In this document: positions 1 to 6,456 of the stretch, piece after piece | Numbering within the stretch: the first letter of the stretch is position 1 | Layout of the letters: every line of letters starts with the position of its first letter | DNA from: Acetofilamentum sp. | GTDB taxonomy: Bacteria > Bacteroidota > Bacteroidia > Bacteroidales > JAFGXI01 | Direction of reading: 5' to 3' | NCBI GenBank assembly: GCA_020720565.1 | Contig: DYOK01000147.1 | Span: 1-6,751 of the forward strand | DNA length: 6,751 bases | The notes under the pieces: generated by a model | Seen by the model: only the letters and a program-made list of their open reading frames with translations | What the model was told of the DNA's origin: nothing | Databases searched by the model: none | Program-made: the position numbers and the translations under genes

Positions 1-71
1 CTTTAATAAGTGAAATAACAGGATTAATAGAAGAAGACATTAACGAACTAAAAAATAAAAACAAATACTAA
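1..71 (+). CDS. 3' end of an unrecognised plus-strand gene
   Basis: Reading from base 3, 22 codons stay open and end at TAA (69-71). The peptide, which includes the stretch LISEITGLIEEDINEL and a lysine/asparagine-rich tail, has the heptad-like spacing of an amphipathic or coiled-coil helix, so it looks like the C-terminus of a protein whose start lies outside the window. The other two plus frames stop within the first few codons. I do not recognise the family and assign no function. The gene would be convergent with the minus-strand cobalamin operon. In DNA this A/T-rich, 22 open codons could also be chance, so confidence is moderate to low. Confidence 0.42.
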   Translation, partial: LISEITGLIEEDINELKNKNKY

Positions 72-93
72 AAGGGTATATGCAATAAATCGG

Positions 94-108
94 CCTGCCT
101 CAGGCAGG
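94..108. repeat. CCTGCC/GGCAGG palindrome between convergent genes
   Basis: The bases CCTGCCTCAGGCAGG form a near-perfect palindrome: six base pairs closed by a 3-nt TCA loop. It lies about 20 bases after the stop of the plus-strand gene and about 120 bases beyond the end of the BtuG-like gene. The tracts after it on either strand are only weakly T-rich, so it is not a convincing intrinsic terminator. GC-rich palindromes of this kind can be dispersed intergenic repeats. A related half-palindrome, CCTGCC followed by GCGGG, is cut by the right end of the window. Confidence 0.5.
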
Positions 109-208
109 GTTTCAGTGGTAATTCAAGCATTCTGCCCCATTCAAACTTCGGTGAAAATGGACATGAAAGTAGCTCGCAATCCCTTACTTCGTAAAGCCAC
201 AACCGATA

Positions 209-230
209 AATAGGTCGAAGACCTTCTATT
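209..230 (-). terminator. Possible weak hairpin terminator overlapping the btuG stop
   Basis: On the minus strand the bases around the stop codon can fold as AATA-(GAA)-GGTC, loop TTC, GACC-TATT. The stem is four inner pairs plus four outer A/T pairs with a 3-nt bulge. The stop codon TAG (228-226) lies inside the 5' arm. The following T tract is short (TATTTATC). This is the only hairpin I see immediately after the last gene of the operon. It is weak, and termination may occur elsewhere, for example at the 94-108 palindrome or by Rho. Confidence 0.25.
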
Positions 231-1392
231 GCACTTCGGTATTAAAAAAGAAATAACCTGGATTAATCCCACTAGCAAATGAATCGATAGCTTGAAAATT
301 AGCATCGAACCGATAAATTTCTCCAGCACTAGAATAATCTTTGGCGTTGCCAATATAAATATGCCCATTATTGGGGTCGATTCCTAAACTATAAAATTTT
401 GCTTGTTGTTCACGAATGACAGCTTGTGTTGGCAAGCTTTCTGCCGATAGATTCATGGCGTATAATCCAGACTGAGCATGTGTGCCTTGCCACGACTGAA
501 GTAAAAAATATAAACTATCGGATGAAGGGTTGATTCGCAAATGACGAGGACTAAGCTCGTCAGTACCAAAATACCAATGCGAAACAATTTCTCTGCTCTG
601 CAAGTTAATTTTCCACAAACTACCAGGTTCGTGTCCAAACGATGAGCCACTAAAACCACCATCACAAAGCACCCACAACATTCCACTTTGGTCTACAACC
701 ATGCTTTGAGGTTGTATCCCAACCACTATACTATCGATTAATTGGTCGGTTTGGGTATTAAAAACCAAAATTTCGTTACCATACGACCAGCAATTGGTAA
801 ATAACAAATTTTGATAGCTTATCATTTGTTCGGGATGCCGTTGTGCACTCAATGTGCCTGAATTTGAGCAATCGATCCTTCCGGTTTTTAATTGATTTTG
901 GGGATCCACAATATGTAGTGCTTCGTCGTATAAATCACTCACATAGGCTTTTCTGTCGTTAATAAATTCGACGTAACGTGGGGAGTTCAAATTGGTAATC
1001 TTACCCAAATATTGAAATGTTTTGGGGTCGATAATGTATATTTTCCCAGAATTGTTAACCACAATATACGCTTTTTGTTGATACATGTTCATCGATTGTG
1101 CAACATCGCCCAAAGGCAAACTGTTGGTATTGAAAAACACATCTTGCCATACCATTTGAGAGTCGGGGCGGTAAAAGCTGAGAGAAGCGTTAGAGTACAT
1201 AAAATTTCCCTCGCAAACTACAAAAACACCCGAACTTTGCGTGGTTTTAAGCCGATCAAAATCACGAATGGCATCATCGTCCATACACGATGGAGCAATC
1301 CAAAGTAAAATGAGCCATTGTGCTATTTGGAACAAACTTTTGTCAAAATATTGTTCTAAAAAGATATTCCCGAAGTTTTTTAATTTAAACAC
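226..1392 (-). CDS. btuG: BtuG-like surface lipoprotein, DUF5074/YncE-type beta-propeller, cobamide capture
   Basis: The 388-aa product matches the BtuG family, beta-propeller lipoproteins that sit on BtuB and bind cobamides outside the cell. The diagnostic N-terminal blade is clear: GVFVVCEGNFMYSNASLSFY near residues 55-74, PLGDVAQSM at 93-101, YIVVNNSGKIYIID at 109-122, and LNSPRY then KAYVSDLY at 135-155. Blade repeats continue to the C-terminus, and the length suits a seven-bladed propeller. The leader has a hydrophobic stretch (about 21-32) and a lipobox-like APSC with Cys36. MDDDA follows the Cys, resembling the Bacteroidota lipoprotein export signal for surface exposure. The start is taken as GTG at 1392 because an in-frame TAA lies directly upstream and the first internal ATG is after Cys36. 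The n-region is therefore unusually long. The gene is the last of the operon, 91 bases after btuB. Family assignment is strong; cobamide binding is inferred from the family and the riboswitch. Confidence 0.88.
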   Translation of the reverse strand: MFKLKNFGNIFLEQYFDKSLFQIAQWLILLWIAPSCMDDDAIRDFDRLKTTQSSGVFVVCEGNFMYSNASLSFYRPDSQMVWQDVFFNTNSLPLGDVAQSMNMYQQKAYIVVNNSGKIYIIDPKTFQYLGKITNLNSPRYVEFINDRKAYVSDLYDEALHIVDPQNQLKTGRIDCSNSGTLSAQRHPEQMISYQNLLFTNCWSYGNEILVFNTQTDQLIDSIVVGIQPQSMVVDQSGMLWVLCDGGFSGSSFGHEPGSLWKINLQSREIVSHWYFGTDELSPRHLRINPSSDSLYFLLQSWQGTHAQSGLYAMNLSAESLPTQAVIREQQAKFYSLGIDPNNGHIYIGNAKDYSSAGEIYRFDANFQAIDSFASGINPGYFFFNTEVQ

Positions 1393-1483
1393 TTAATAAG
1401 TAGTTAGAATAATTTAATATCGTATTTTATTAATTTATAGTATTGATATATTGCTAGTTAGTAGAGTGATAAATAGGCAAGCC

Positions 1484-3508
1484 TTAAATGTGCTCAAGGT
1501 GCTTTTTTTCTATTTTAAAAATAAGTGTAATCCAATAATTTCGACCAGGCATGGCTCGACCCAAAACCGAACGGTACGTTTCGTCGAATAAATTTTCGAT
1601 TTTAAATTGAATTTCGCCATAGAGCGAATGCCATGCAAGGGATTTCCCTAAGCTTAAACCATTCATAAAATAAGGATAAAGCCAATCGCGACGAGCAGCA
1701 TCGTTACTCGAACTTGTAAACCGCTCGCTATACGATACATGTTGATAGTTGAAAAAATAGCCTTTAAAATCTAACCGCAGGTTATAGTTAAACGTGTGCT
1801 TGGGAATGTAGGGCAATTGTTTACCGTACGATTGAGTGCCCAGAATCGAGTTTTCGGTTTGGTTAATCGACGAAGTTAACGCGTAATTAAATTTGTGAGT
1901 ATACTTGAAAAAATGTCCTAGTTTGCCTTGCCATTTGATACTAGAATACAGACCCGACGATTGGACTTTCTGAACATTCTCGGGACTCCAATACCCCATA
2001 GGGTTAGGTAACCAGAGAATCCAGTCTGTAATTTGCGAGTAATATACTCCGGTTTGCAAATCGACTTGCCGATTGAGCCATACCAACGCATTGCTCATCT
2101 GCAAATCGGCTATTATCGCTTGCTCAGGTTTAAGAAGTGGATTCCCTCCTGGCATCCAATACAAATCGTTTAGGCTTGGATTTTTAATATTTTTGGCCAA
2201 GGAAATTTTTATCAAGTGTTTGGATGCACTGTCCAAAGCGTATTCAATTCCAGCCATATAAACGCTCGGTACCAGGTGCTTATCGATGATTTGTTGTTTG
2301 AATATTAGAATAGATTTAAGCGATTTATAATAAGACTGTTGCCATTGAAAACCCAGAACTGTTTCGTGCCGTATGGCATCGTACGATTGATGGTGTATGG
2401 TATCGTTCGACTGTGCTTGACTGTATTGATAGTCTAAAGTAGCACTTAGTTTAGTTGTTGACAGAAAGTTAAACTCGTAACGGGCCTGATTTAGGTTACT
2501 CAGAGCCTGACCATCGGTATAAAGTGCCACTTGGTAACCATTTCCTCCGACAAAGTTTTTCATGTAGTAGGTCAAATGCTCGCTACTTAGAGCCGTCTGA
2601 ATCTCAATACGTTGCCATGAACCAATATGCTCATATTGTGCAACCATTCGATGATTGGTGCCCTCGGTTCGGGAGATATTCGAAAAATCGTCGCCCTCGT
2701 ATGTATTTAGACGCGGAAGCCCTCTGTTGTTGGTTTGTCCCCAATAGCGTAATGATAGATTACCCTTTGGCCCAATTCTAAAGTACAATTCTTGCAGCAG
2801 ACCCATCAAACGGTAATCAGCAAATGTATTTTTTTGTTTGGGATAAACCAATTGTCCATTTGGATCTAATTGTGCTATGTTTTTATTGATAAAAGGAAAA
2901 TTGTTTTCAGAGTAGTTATAAAAAATTCTGGTTTTCGATTGAATTTTTGAATTTCCAAAACTTAATTTAAGATATTGATTCATAGACCGAAACGAACCAT
3001 AATCTTGTCGCCACAACAGATTGAATCGGTTTTGCCAATCGGCTTTGTTATTTAGGCTGATGGTGCCGCCAATTCCACCAACTCCTTGACTAATAGATGA
3101 CCCGCCTTGAAAAACATTCATCTCGTCAACCAAAAAAACAGGAACAAGCGAAAAATCGACCTCCCCAAACATGGGCGACTTTAAACTGATCCCATTCCAT
3201 TTTACATCGGTATGCGACGACGACGTGCCTCTAAGTGACACGGTAGAAAGTGCACCACGTCCTTCGTTTTTAACAAACACATGGGTATGCTCGCTCAACA
3301 AGTCTGATAAATTCAAATTCTCGGTTTGTTTTAAGGTCAGACTATCGATACTTTGACTTTGAAGCACTTTCAATTTGGTGTTACGGCGTGCGGTAACCTC
3401 GACTTGTTGGAGTATGCGTAAGGAATCGTTACTTTGTGCAAAGGCCTCGAAATTTAAAACCCCGCAAAGCAAAAAACCTATCCATATTTGCACTATCCAT
3501 CGAATCAT
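1484..3508 (-). CDS. btuB: TonB-dependent outer-membrane receptor, BtuB-like cobalamin transporter
   Basis: The 674-aa product has a signal peptide (residues 1 to about 25, ending AFAQ), then a TonB-box-like segment LQQVEVTARR (about 33-42). A plug domain runs from about 47 to 155 and includes SLRGTSSSHTDVKWNGI (91-107) and VFQGGSSISQGVGGIGGTI (132-150). The rest is a beta-barrel rich in alternating aromatic strands, ending NLFDETYRSVLGRAMPGRNYWITLIF with a short basic tail. There is no N-terminal carboxypeptidase-regulatory-like extension, as expected of vitamin or metal receptors rather than SusC-type receptors. ATG 3508 is preferred: a TTG start at 3523 would add five residues before an already complete signal peptide. 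Riboswitch control and the adjacent btuG point to cobalamin as substrate; sequence alone cannot exclude another ligand. It begins 105 bases after the preceding gene. Confidence 0.85.
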   Translation of the reverse strand: MIRWIVQIWIGFLLCGVLNFEAFAQSNDSLRILQQVEVTARRNTKLKVLQSQSIDSLTLKQTENLNLSDLLSEHTHVFVKNEGRGALSTVSLRGTSSSHTDVKWNGISLKSPMFGEVDFSLVPVFLVDEMNVFQGGSSISQGVGGIGGTISLNNKADWQNRFNLLWRQDYGSFRSMNQYLKLSFGNSKIQSKTRIFYNYSENNFPFINKNIAQLDPNGQLVYPKQKNTFADYRLMGLLQELYFRIGPKGNLSLRYWGQTNNRGLPRLNTYEGDDFSNISRTEGTNHRMVAQYEHIGSWQRIEIQTALSSEHLTYYMKNFVGGNGYQVALYTDGQALSNLNQARYEFNFLSTTKLSATLDYQYSQAQSNDTIHHQSYDAIRHETVLGFQWQQSYYKSLKSILIFKQQIIDKHLVPSVYMAGIEYALDSASKHLIKISLAKNIKNPSLNDLYWMPGGNPLLKPEQAIIADLQMSNALVWLNRQVDLQTGVYYSQITDWILWLPNPMGYWSPENVQKVQSSGLYSSIKWQGKLGHFFKYTHKFNYALTSSINQTENSILGTQSYGKQLPYIPKHTFNYNLRLDFKGYFFNYQHVSYSERFTSSSNDAARRDWLYPYFMNGLSLGKSLAWHSLYGEIQFKIENLFDETYRSVLGRAMPGRNYWITLIFKIEKKHLEHI

Positions 3509-3613
3509 AAGGTGTACAAGCAATTTTTAGAAATCATTTTGGTTTTTGCAAATTAGATTGATGCTAATAATCACAGGCTTGAATCGTTTTAATAAAATTT
3601 ATCCAAATCTTAT

Positions 3614-4558
3614 TCAATGTTGTATTAAAAGTTTAATCGTCTCAGCCTTTTTTTCTTGTTCAATTTTAACAAAGTAGTAGCCTTGTGGCCATTGCGAGCA
3701 ATCGAGATTTAGTTTTGATTCAAAATAAGATTCCCAAAACAATTGACCTAATGCATTGTAGATTTTTACCTCTGTCTTGTATAATTGATCAGATGTTATT
3801 TGCACCCAATCCGATGCTGGATTCGGGAATACCTTTAACCTAGAAGCAGACCTTTGTACGATTGAATTGATGAGTGGGGCAGCATGAATGACACCAATCG
3901 CATCGATATCGACACCGCCGCTTCCGACGGTAGGCGTGGGGTCGTAAATGGGACGACCATCCGAATCTAGCGAAAGTCCATCACCTATTATATCAATAAT
4001 TTTGATATACCGAACCGTATCGAGACCTACGCTGTCTAAATCGAATGGTGTTCCAAAACCTTGTCGGTATTTGCTGCAAAAACCGTCGACGTGTTCTGGG
4101 TTGAGTTCGCCAAAAGCCGAAACGGCGGTGCTTGTATAACTTCTGTTAGGAAATCGAACAAAGTTTTGACCGTCGGCAGACACCTCAACCCACGATAATT
4201 CTAAGAAATGGTCGGTCAGTGCATTTTCGAAGCCCACAAAGTCGGGCCCTAGTAGATTCACAATTAAACTATCGAAAGTGAATGTAATTTGCCCTCCATT
4301 TCCTAGGCAAACCACCTCTCCCGATTGCCCTTGGGCTTTACCCAAAGCCTTTTCGGGCGTTTTCCACACATCATCTACGTCTGTACCAGGAAGATAGTTT
4401 TCGTATGAAGATGCCCACATTTTGATAGCACTCGAATCTTTCGAAATAGCTGTAGATTGTTCTTGATTGGCTGCTGGTGCAAATTGAGCCATACTGTCCC
4501 ATGTATTTAAAATGGTCAGCAGGCTCAAAAAGCTATATTTGATAATCTTTCCAGACAT
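3614..4558 (-). CDS. Secreted T9SS-sorted cell-surface protein, DxDAIGV-type domain, function unknown
   Basis: The 314-aa product has a signal peptide (MSGKIIKYSF to about MAQ at 23-25). A domain of about 200 residues follows: LPGTDVDDVW (56-65), VVCLGNGGQITFTFD (82-96), GPDFVGFEN (104-112), LELSWVEVSADGQNFVRF (119-136), YIKIIDI (184-190) and the closing GSGGVDIDAIGVI (212-224). I know this pattern from proteins annotated only as 'cell surface protein' in many bacteria. It looks like a beta-sandwich, and the Asp-rich loops suggest calcium binding (inference). Residues from about 240 on (LKVFPNPASDW through YYFVKI to KLLIQH) are a T9SS type A sorting domain. ATG 4558 is chosen because it starts at the signal peptide and overlaps the preceding TAA as TAATG. 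A longer reading from 4669 adds 37 charged residues that would bury the signal peptide. Two Cys (84, 161) in the surface domain could pair. Its role in cobalamin uptake is unknown. Confidence 0.85.
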   Translation of the reverse strand: MSGKIIKYSFLSLLTILNTWDSMAQFAPAANQEQSTAISKDSSAIKMWASSYENYLPGTDVDDVWKTPEKALGKAQGQSGEVVCLGNGGQITFTFDSLIVNLLGPDFVGFENALTDHFLELSWVEVSADGQNFVRFPNRSYTSTAVSAFGELNPEHVDGFCSKYRQGFGTPFDLDSVGLDTVRYIKIIDIIGDGLSLDSDGRPIYDPTPTVGSGGVDIDAIGVIHAAPLINSIVQRSASRLKVFPNPASDWVQITSDQLYKTEVKIYNALGQLFWESYFESKLNLDCSQWPQGYYFVKIEQEKKAETIKLLIQH

Positions 4559-6132
4559 TATTCTACGGTGAGTTTTTGTGTAATTGTCTCCTTTGCACCG
4601 CGTAAAGTCAGCACATAAACTCCTGGCTTTAATTGGTTGATATCCACAGTTTGAAGGGCTGTTTTGCATTCTTCTTCGATAATTATTTTTCCGCTTAAAT
4701 CGCTAATTTGCAAATGCGAATATCCCGAAGTGTTAATGTTGACGTTCCGATTCGCAGGGTTTGGATAGAATAAGTAGTTGTTTTTAACTAAATTTTCGAC
4801 TCGATCCGAATATGTAATTTGGTCTAAACAAAAATATGCTGGCGTATTCATGCCCCATGATCCGTTGTCGGACGAGCTCAAGGTAAAGCTTAGACTGTCG
4901 ACTAATCCTAATGCCGATAAATCCAAATTTTGCCAAGTGTTGACCATGTAATCTTGTGCAGGATCAGAAAATCGGAAATCAGCCAAATAAAAATCGATAG
5001 TTCCTGATGCTATATTGTTCGAAAAACCGTGGATTTGTAGCAAAAACCAATCGGGGTCTGTACCATCAATACCGCCAAATTTCTTGGCAAACGCATCGCC
5101 ATTCTGCATGCTTAAATACGCATAGGTAGCGTTGGTAAGTTGCATCGAAACTTGAGCCACAGCGACATCAAACTTTAAGCCAGGTGTTCCATTACCAACA
5201 GCATAAATATCAGAATTATCGGCCCCTTCGCCTACAATTGCAGAAAACTGGTTGGTATAGCCTGCTGTTGTGATATCGGTTTTCTGCGAATAGGCAAACC
5301 CAGACCAAAAACCACCCCATGCGTTGGGTGTAAACGAATTGTAAAAATGAGCAGAAGATTCTGTATATCCGCCACTTAAGTCCTCGCCATTCCAATAATC
5401 GAAATCATAATTCTCGAAATCTATGGTTTGGCTGTTGGTAATCAGCTCGTCGATACAAAAATAGGATGGGGTGTTCATTCCATAGTCTCCATTATCCGAC
5501 GAACTCATCGAAAAACTCAGGCTATCGACCGAAGTAAAAGCCGATAAATCGACCAAAGTCCATTGGTTGATCAAATAGTCTTGGTTGTTGTCGGAAAAGC
5601 GAAAATCAGCCAAATAAAAACCTAAGCTATCGACTTGTGATCCCTGCAAATAGCCTTTAATACTCAGCAAAAAGAAATCGGCATCGTTGCCACTGGTACC
5701 GCCAAATTTTTTGGCGTAAACATCGCCATCTCGCATCGAATTGTACGCAAACGTGCTGTTGTTGATGCGGATGCTTTGCATTGCCGATGGGCTACTTAGT
5801 TTAATGTAAGGTTTTGAGCTCGCATAAACGTTTTCGTATGCCACCATATAGCTTACCGATTGATTGTAGCCTTCTGCAGCAATGCACGAATATTGGTTCC
5901 CGTATCCCGAGGTCTGTGCATCTGTACCTTGCGAAACCGCAAAGCCCGACCACGAGCCATAAGTCGACTCGTATGTGTTAGAAAACAATGCGTTTCCATG
6001 TTGAAAACCGCCTGCCCCGTTGGAGCCATTTTTGTAAAAAGGCATCGGAAGGTTTTCGAAGCCTATTTGTGCTTGCAAGCCGTTGATAAAGGTCAAGGCC
6101 AAACCTACTGAAAGAAGTAATGTTTTTTTCAT
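4558..6132 (-). CDS. Secreted protein with two tandem DUF4465 domains and a T9SS sorting domain
   Basis: The 524-aa product starts with a clean signal peptide (MKKTLLLSVGLALTFINGLQAQ). Two copies of a DUF4465-like domain follow, residues about 23-233 and 237-442. Matching blocks are SWSGFAVSQGTD / FWSGFAYSQKTD, YAKKFGG / FAKKFGG, FYLADFRFSD in both, and SSDNGDYGMNTPSYFC / SSDNGSWGMNTPAYFC. Residues from about 448 (YLFYPNPANRNVNI) to the end (GVYVLTL, TQKLTVE) are a T9SS type A sorting domain, so the protein should be exported and anchored at the cell surface. DUF4465 genes are common neighbours of BtuB/BtuG in cobalamin-riboswitch loci of Bacteroidota. Cobamide-binding surface proteins named BtuH are known from gut species, and this protein could play that part, but I cannot confirm homology by eye, so no symbol is given. 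It is the first gene after the riboswitch, and its A-rich, Shine-Dalgarno-less start suits the phylum. Confidence 0.88.
   Translation of the reverse strand: MKKTLLLSVGLALTFINGLQAQIGFENLPMPFYKNGSNGAGGFQHGNALFSNTYESTYGSWSGFAVSQGTDAQTSGYGNQYSCIAAEGYNQSVSYMVAYENVYASSKPYIKLSSPSAMQSIRINNSTFAYNSMRDGDVYAKKFGGTSGNDADFFLLSIKGYLQGSQVDSLGFYLADFRFSDNNQDYLINQWTLVDLSAFTSVDSLSFSMSSSDNGDYGMNTPSYFCIDELITNSQTIDFENYDFDYWNGEDLSGGYTESSAHFYNSFTPNAWGGFWSGFAYSQKTDITTAGYTNQFSAIVGEGADNSDIYAVGNGTPGLKFDVAVAQVSMQLTNATYAYLSMQNGDAFAKKFGGIDGTDPDWFLLQIHGFSNNIASGTIDFYLADFRFSDPAQDYMVNTWQNLDLSALGLVDSLSFTLSSSDNGSWGMNTPAYFCLDQITYSDRVENLVKNNYLFYPNPANRNVNINTSGYSHLQISDLSGKIIIEEECKTALQTVDINQLKPGVYVLTLRGAKETITQKLTVE
4807..6066 (-). repeat. 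Internal duplication: two DUF4465 units within one gene
   Basis: Unit 1 is encoded by about 5434-6066 and unit 2 by about 4807-5424, with only a three-residue linker between them. The units align through most of their length at protein level, with the strongest identity in FYLADFRFSD and the SSDNG..GMNTP.YFC block. They have clearly diverged in their N-terminal loops: residues 28-57 of unit 1 against 242-271 of unit 2. The duplication is therefore old, with selection keeping the core and letting the loops vary. Confidence 0.85.
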
Positions 6133-6180
6133 TTTAATAATGAATTAAAAATTAAACAATTACTTCCGGGATGTAAAATA

Positions 6181-6200
6181 GAGAAGACCGAAGCATTCTC
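6181..6200 (-). promoter_or_regulatory. Leader hairpin with a cUUCGg tetraloop, possible expression platform
   Basis: The leader RNA here folds as GAGAAUGC-UUCG-GUCUUCUC: five Watson-Crick pairs, a U-C mismatch, a G-U pair and a C-G pair closing an extra-stable UUCG loop. It lies 34 bases after the riboswitch P1 stem and 48 bases before the ATG. The downstream tract (UAUUUUAC) is a poor U run, so a simple intrinsic terminator is not obvious. Confidence 0.45.
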
Positions 6201-6222
6201 AAGCTTTTTTTCCCGAAAGCTT
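6201..6222 (-). promoter_or_regulatory. Leader hairpin AAGCTTT/AAAGCTT between riboswitch and gene
   Basis: A perfect seven-pair stem (AAGCTTT, 8-nt loop CGGGAAAA, AAAGCTT) directly abuts the UUCG hairpin. The loop's CGGGA is complementary to TCCCG just downstream of the UUCG hairpin (about 6167-6171). A competing long-range stem that encloses the UUCG hairpin is therefore possible, as expected of a switching element. The function is inferred from position only. Confidence 0.4.
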
Positions 6223-6234
6223 ACGAAATACAGC

Positions 6235-6423
6235 GTTATGGCAGGTCTTCTGACTTGTTTCGCCTATGACTCCTTCCCAACCGTCAGAGACAGTCAGTGG
6301 TTGTTCGACATAGGGGGTAATTGAACTGTGGTTCAATTGAAACTTACAGCAGCGGGTACTGTTCAGGATTTACACCTGATTCCCTTTTTATTCCTTGGTA
6401 GCAAAACTTCGGAATACCAAAAC
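6235..6423 (-). ncRNA. Cobalamin riboswitch (aptamer)
   Basis: The minus strand carries the conserved cobalamin aptamer blocks in the right order. P1 is GTTTTGG (6417-6423) pairing with CCATAAC (6235-6241), one U-U mismatch. P2 is TATTCC pairing with GGAATA (6411-6416 with 6389-6394). The core is GGGAATCAGGTGTAAATCC with its TCAGG/CCTGA hairpin, then CAGTACCCGCTGCTGTAAG, a variable AATTGAAC/GTTCAATT hairpin, a CACTGAC arm, and TTGGGAAGGAGTC. The B12 box AGTCAGAAGACCTGCC ends the aptamer (6241-6256). It lies 102 bases upstream of the DUF4465 gene's ATG and should lower expression of the operon when cobalamin is plentiful. The aptamer identity is near certain; whether control is transcriptional or translational is not clear from the sequence. 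Confidence 0.96.
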
Positions 6424-6427
6424 ATGG

Positions 6428-6435
6428 CAAAGATA
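6428..6435 (-). promoter_or_regulatory. Bacteroidota -7 promoter element TATCTTTG
   Basis: TATCTTTG is an exact match to the phylum's TAnnTTTG -7 element. With the box at about -11 to -4, transcription would start near 6424, one base before the riboswitch P1 stem, so promoter and aptamer positions support each other. The -33 region (about 6453-6457) has only a weak TGTT in place of TTG/TTTG. This promoter should drive all four downstream genes. Confidence 0.75.
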
Positions 6436-6456
6436 TAAAATTTGATGGATAGAACA

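Noticed and set aside
141..368. 75-codon minus-strand frame overlapping the end of btuG
   Set aside because: It overlaps the well-supported btuG frame and matches no family I recognise; its downstream half may be repeat-derived non-coding sequence.
1012..1308. Plus-strand open frames antisense to the operon (also 2073-2261, 2524-2781, 3171-3356, 3948-4139, 5860-6111)
   Set aside because: All are shadows of strong minus-strand genes with no domain pattern or plausible start context.
1393..1483. Promoter or terminator in the A/T-rich gap between btuB and btuG
   Set aside because: No TAnnTTTG match and no stem longer than four pairs with a workable loop were found.
3509..3523. TTG start that would give a 679-aa TonB-dependent receptor
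   Set aside because: ATG at 3508 starts directly at a complete signal peptide; the extra five residues add nothing and would need a rare TTG start.
3549..3555. TAATTTG upstream of btuB as a second promoter
   Set aside because: It is one base short of TAnnTTTG and has no clear -33 partner, so an internal promoter is not supported.
4559..4669. 37-residue N-terminal extension of the DxDAIGV surface protein
   Set aside because: It lies inside the coding sequence of the preceding gene, has no protein-like pattern, and would bury the signal peptide that begins at ATG 4558.
6235..6423. CRISPR or tRNA reading of the hairpin-rich leader
   Set aside because: There are no regularly spaced direct repeats or cloverleaf; the conserved blocks are those of the cobalamin aptamer.
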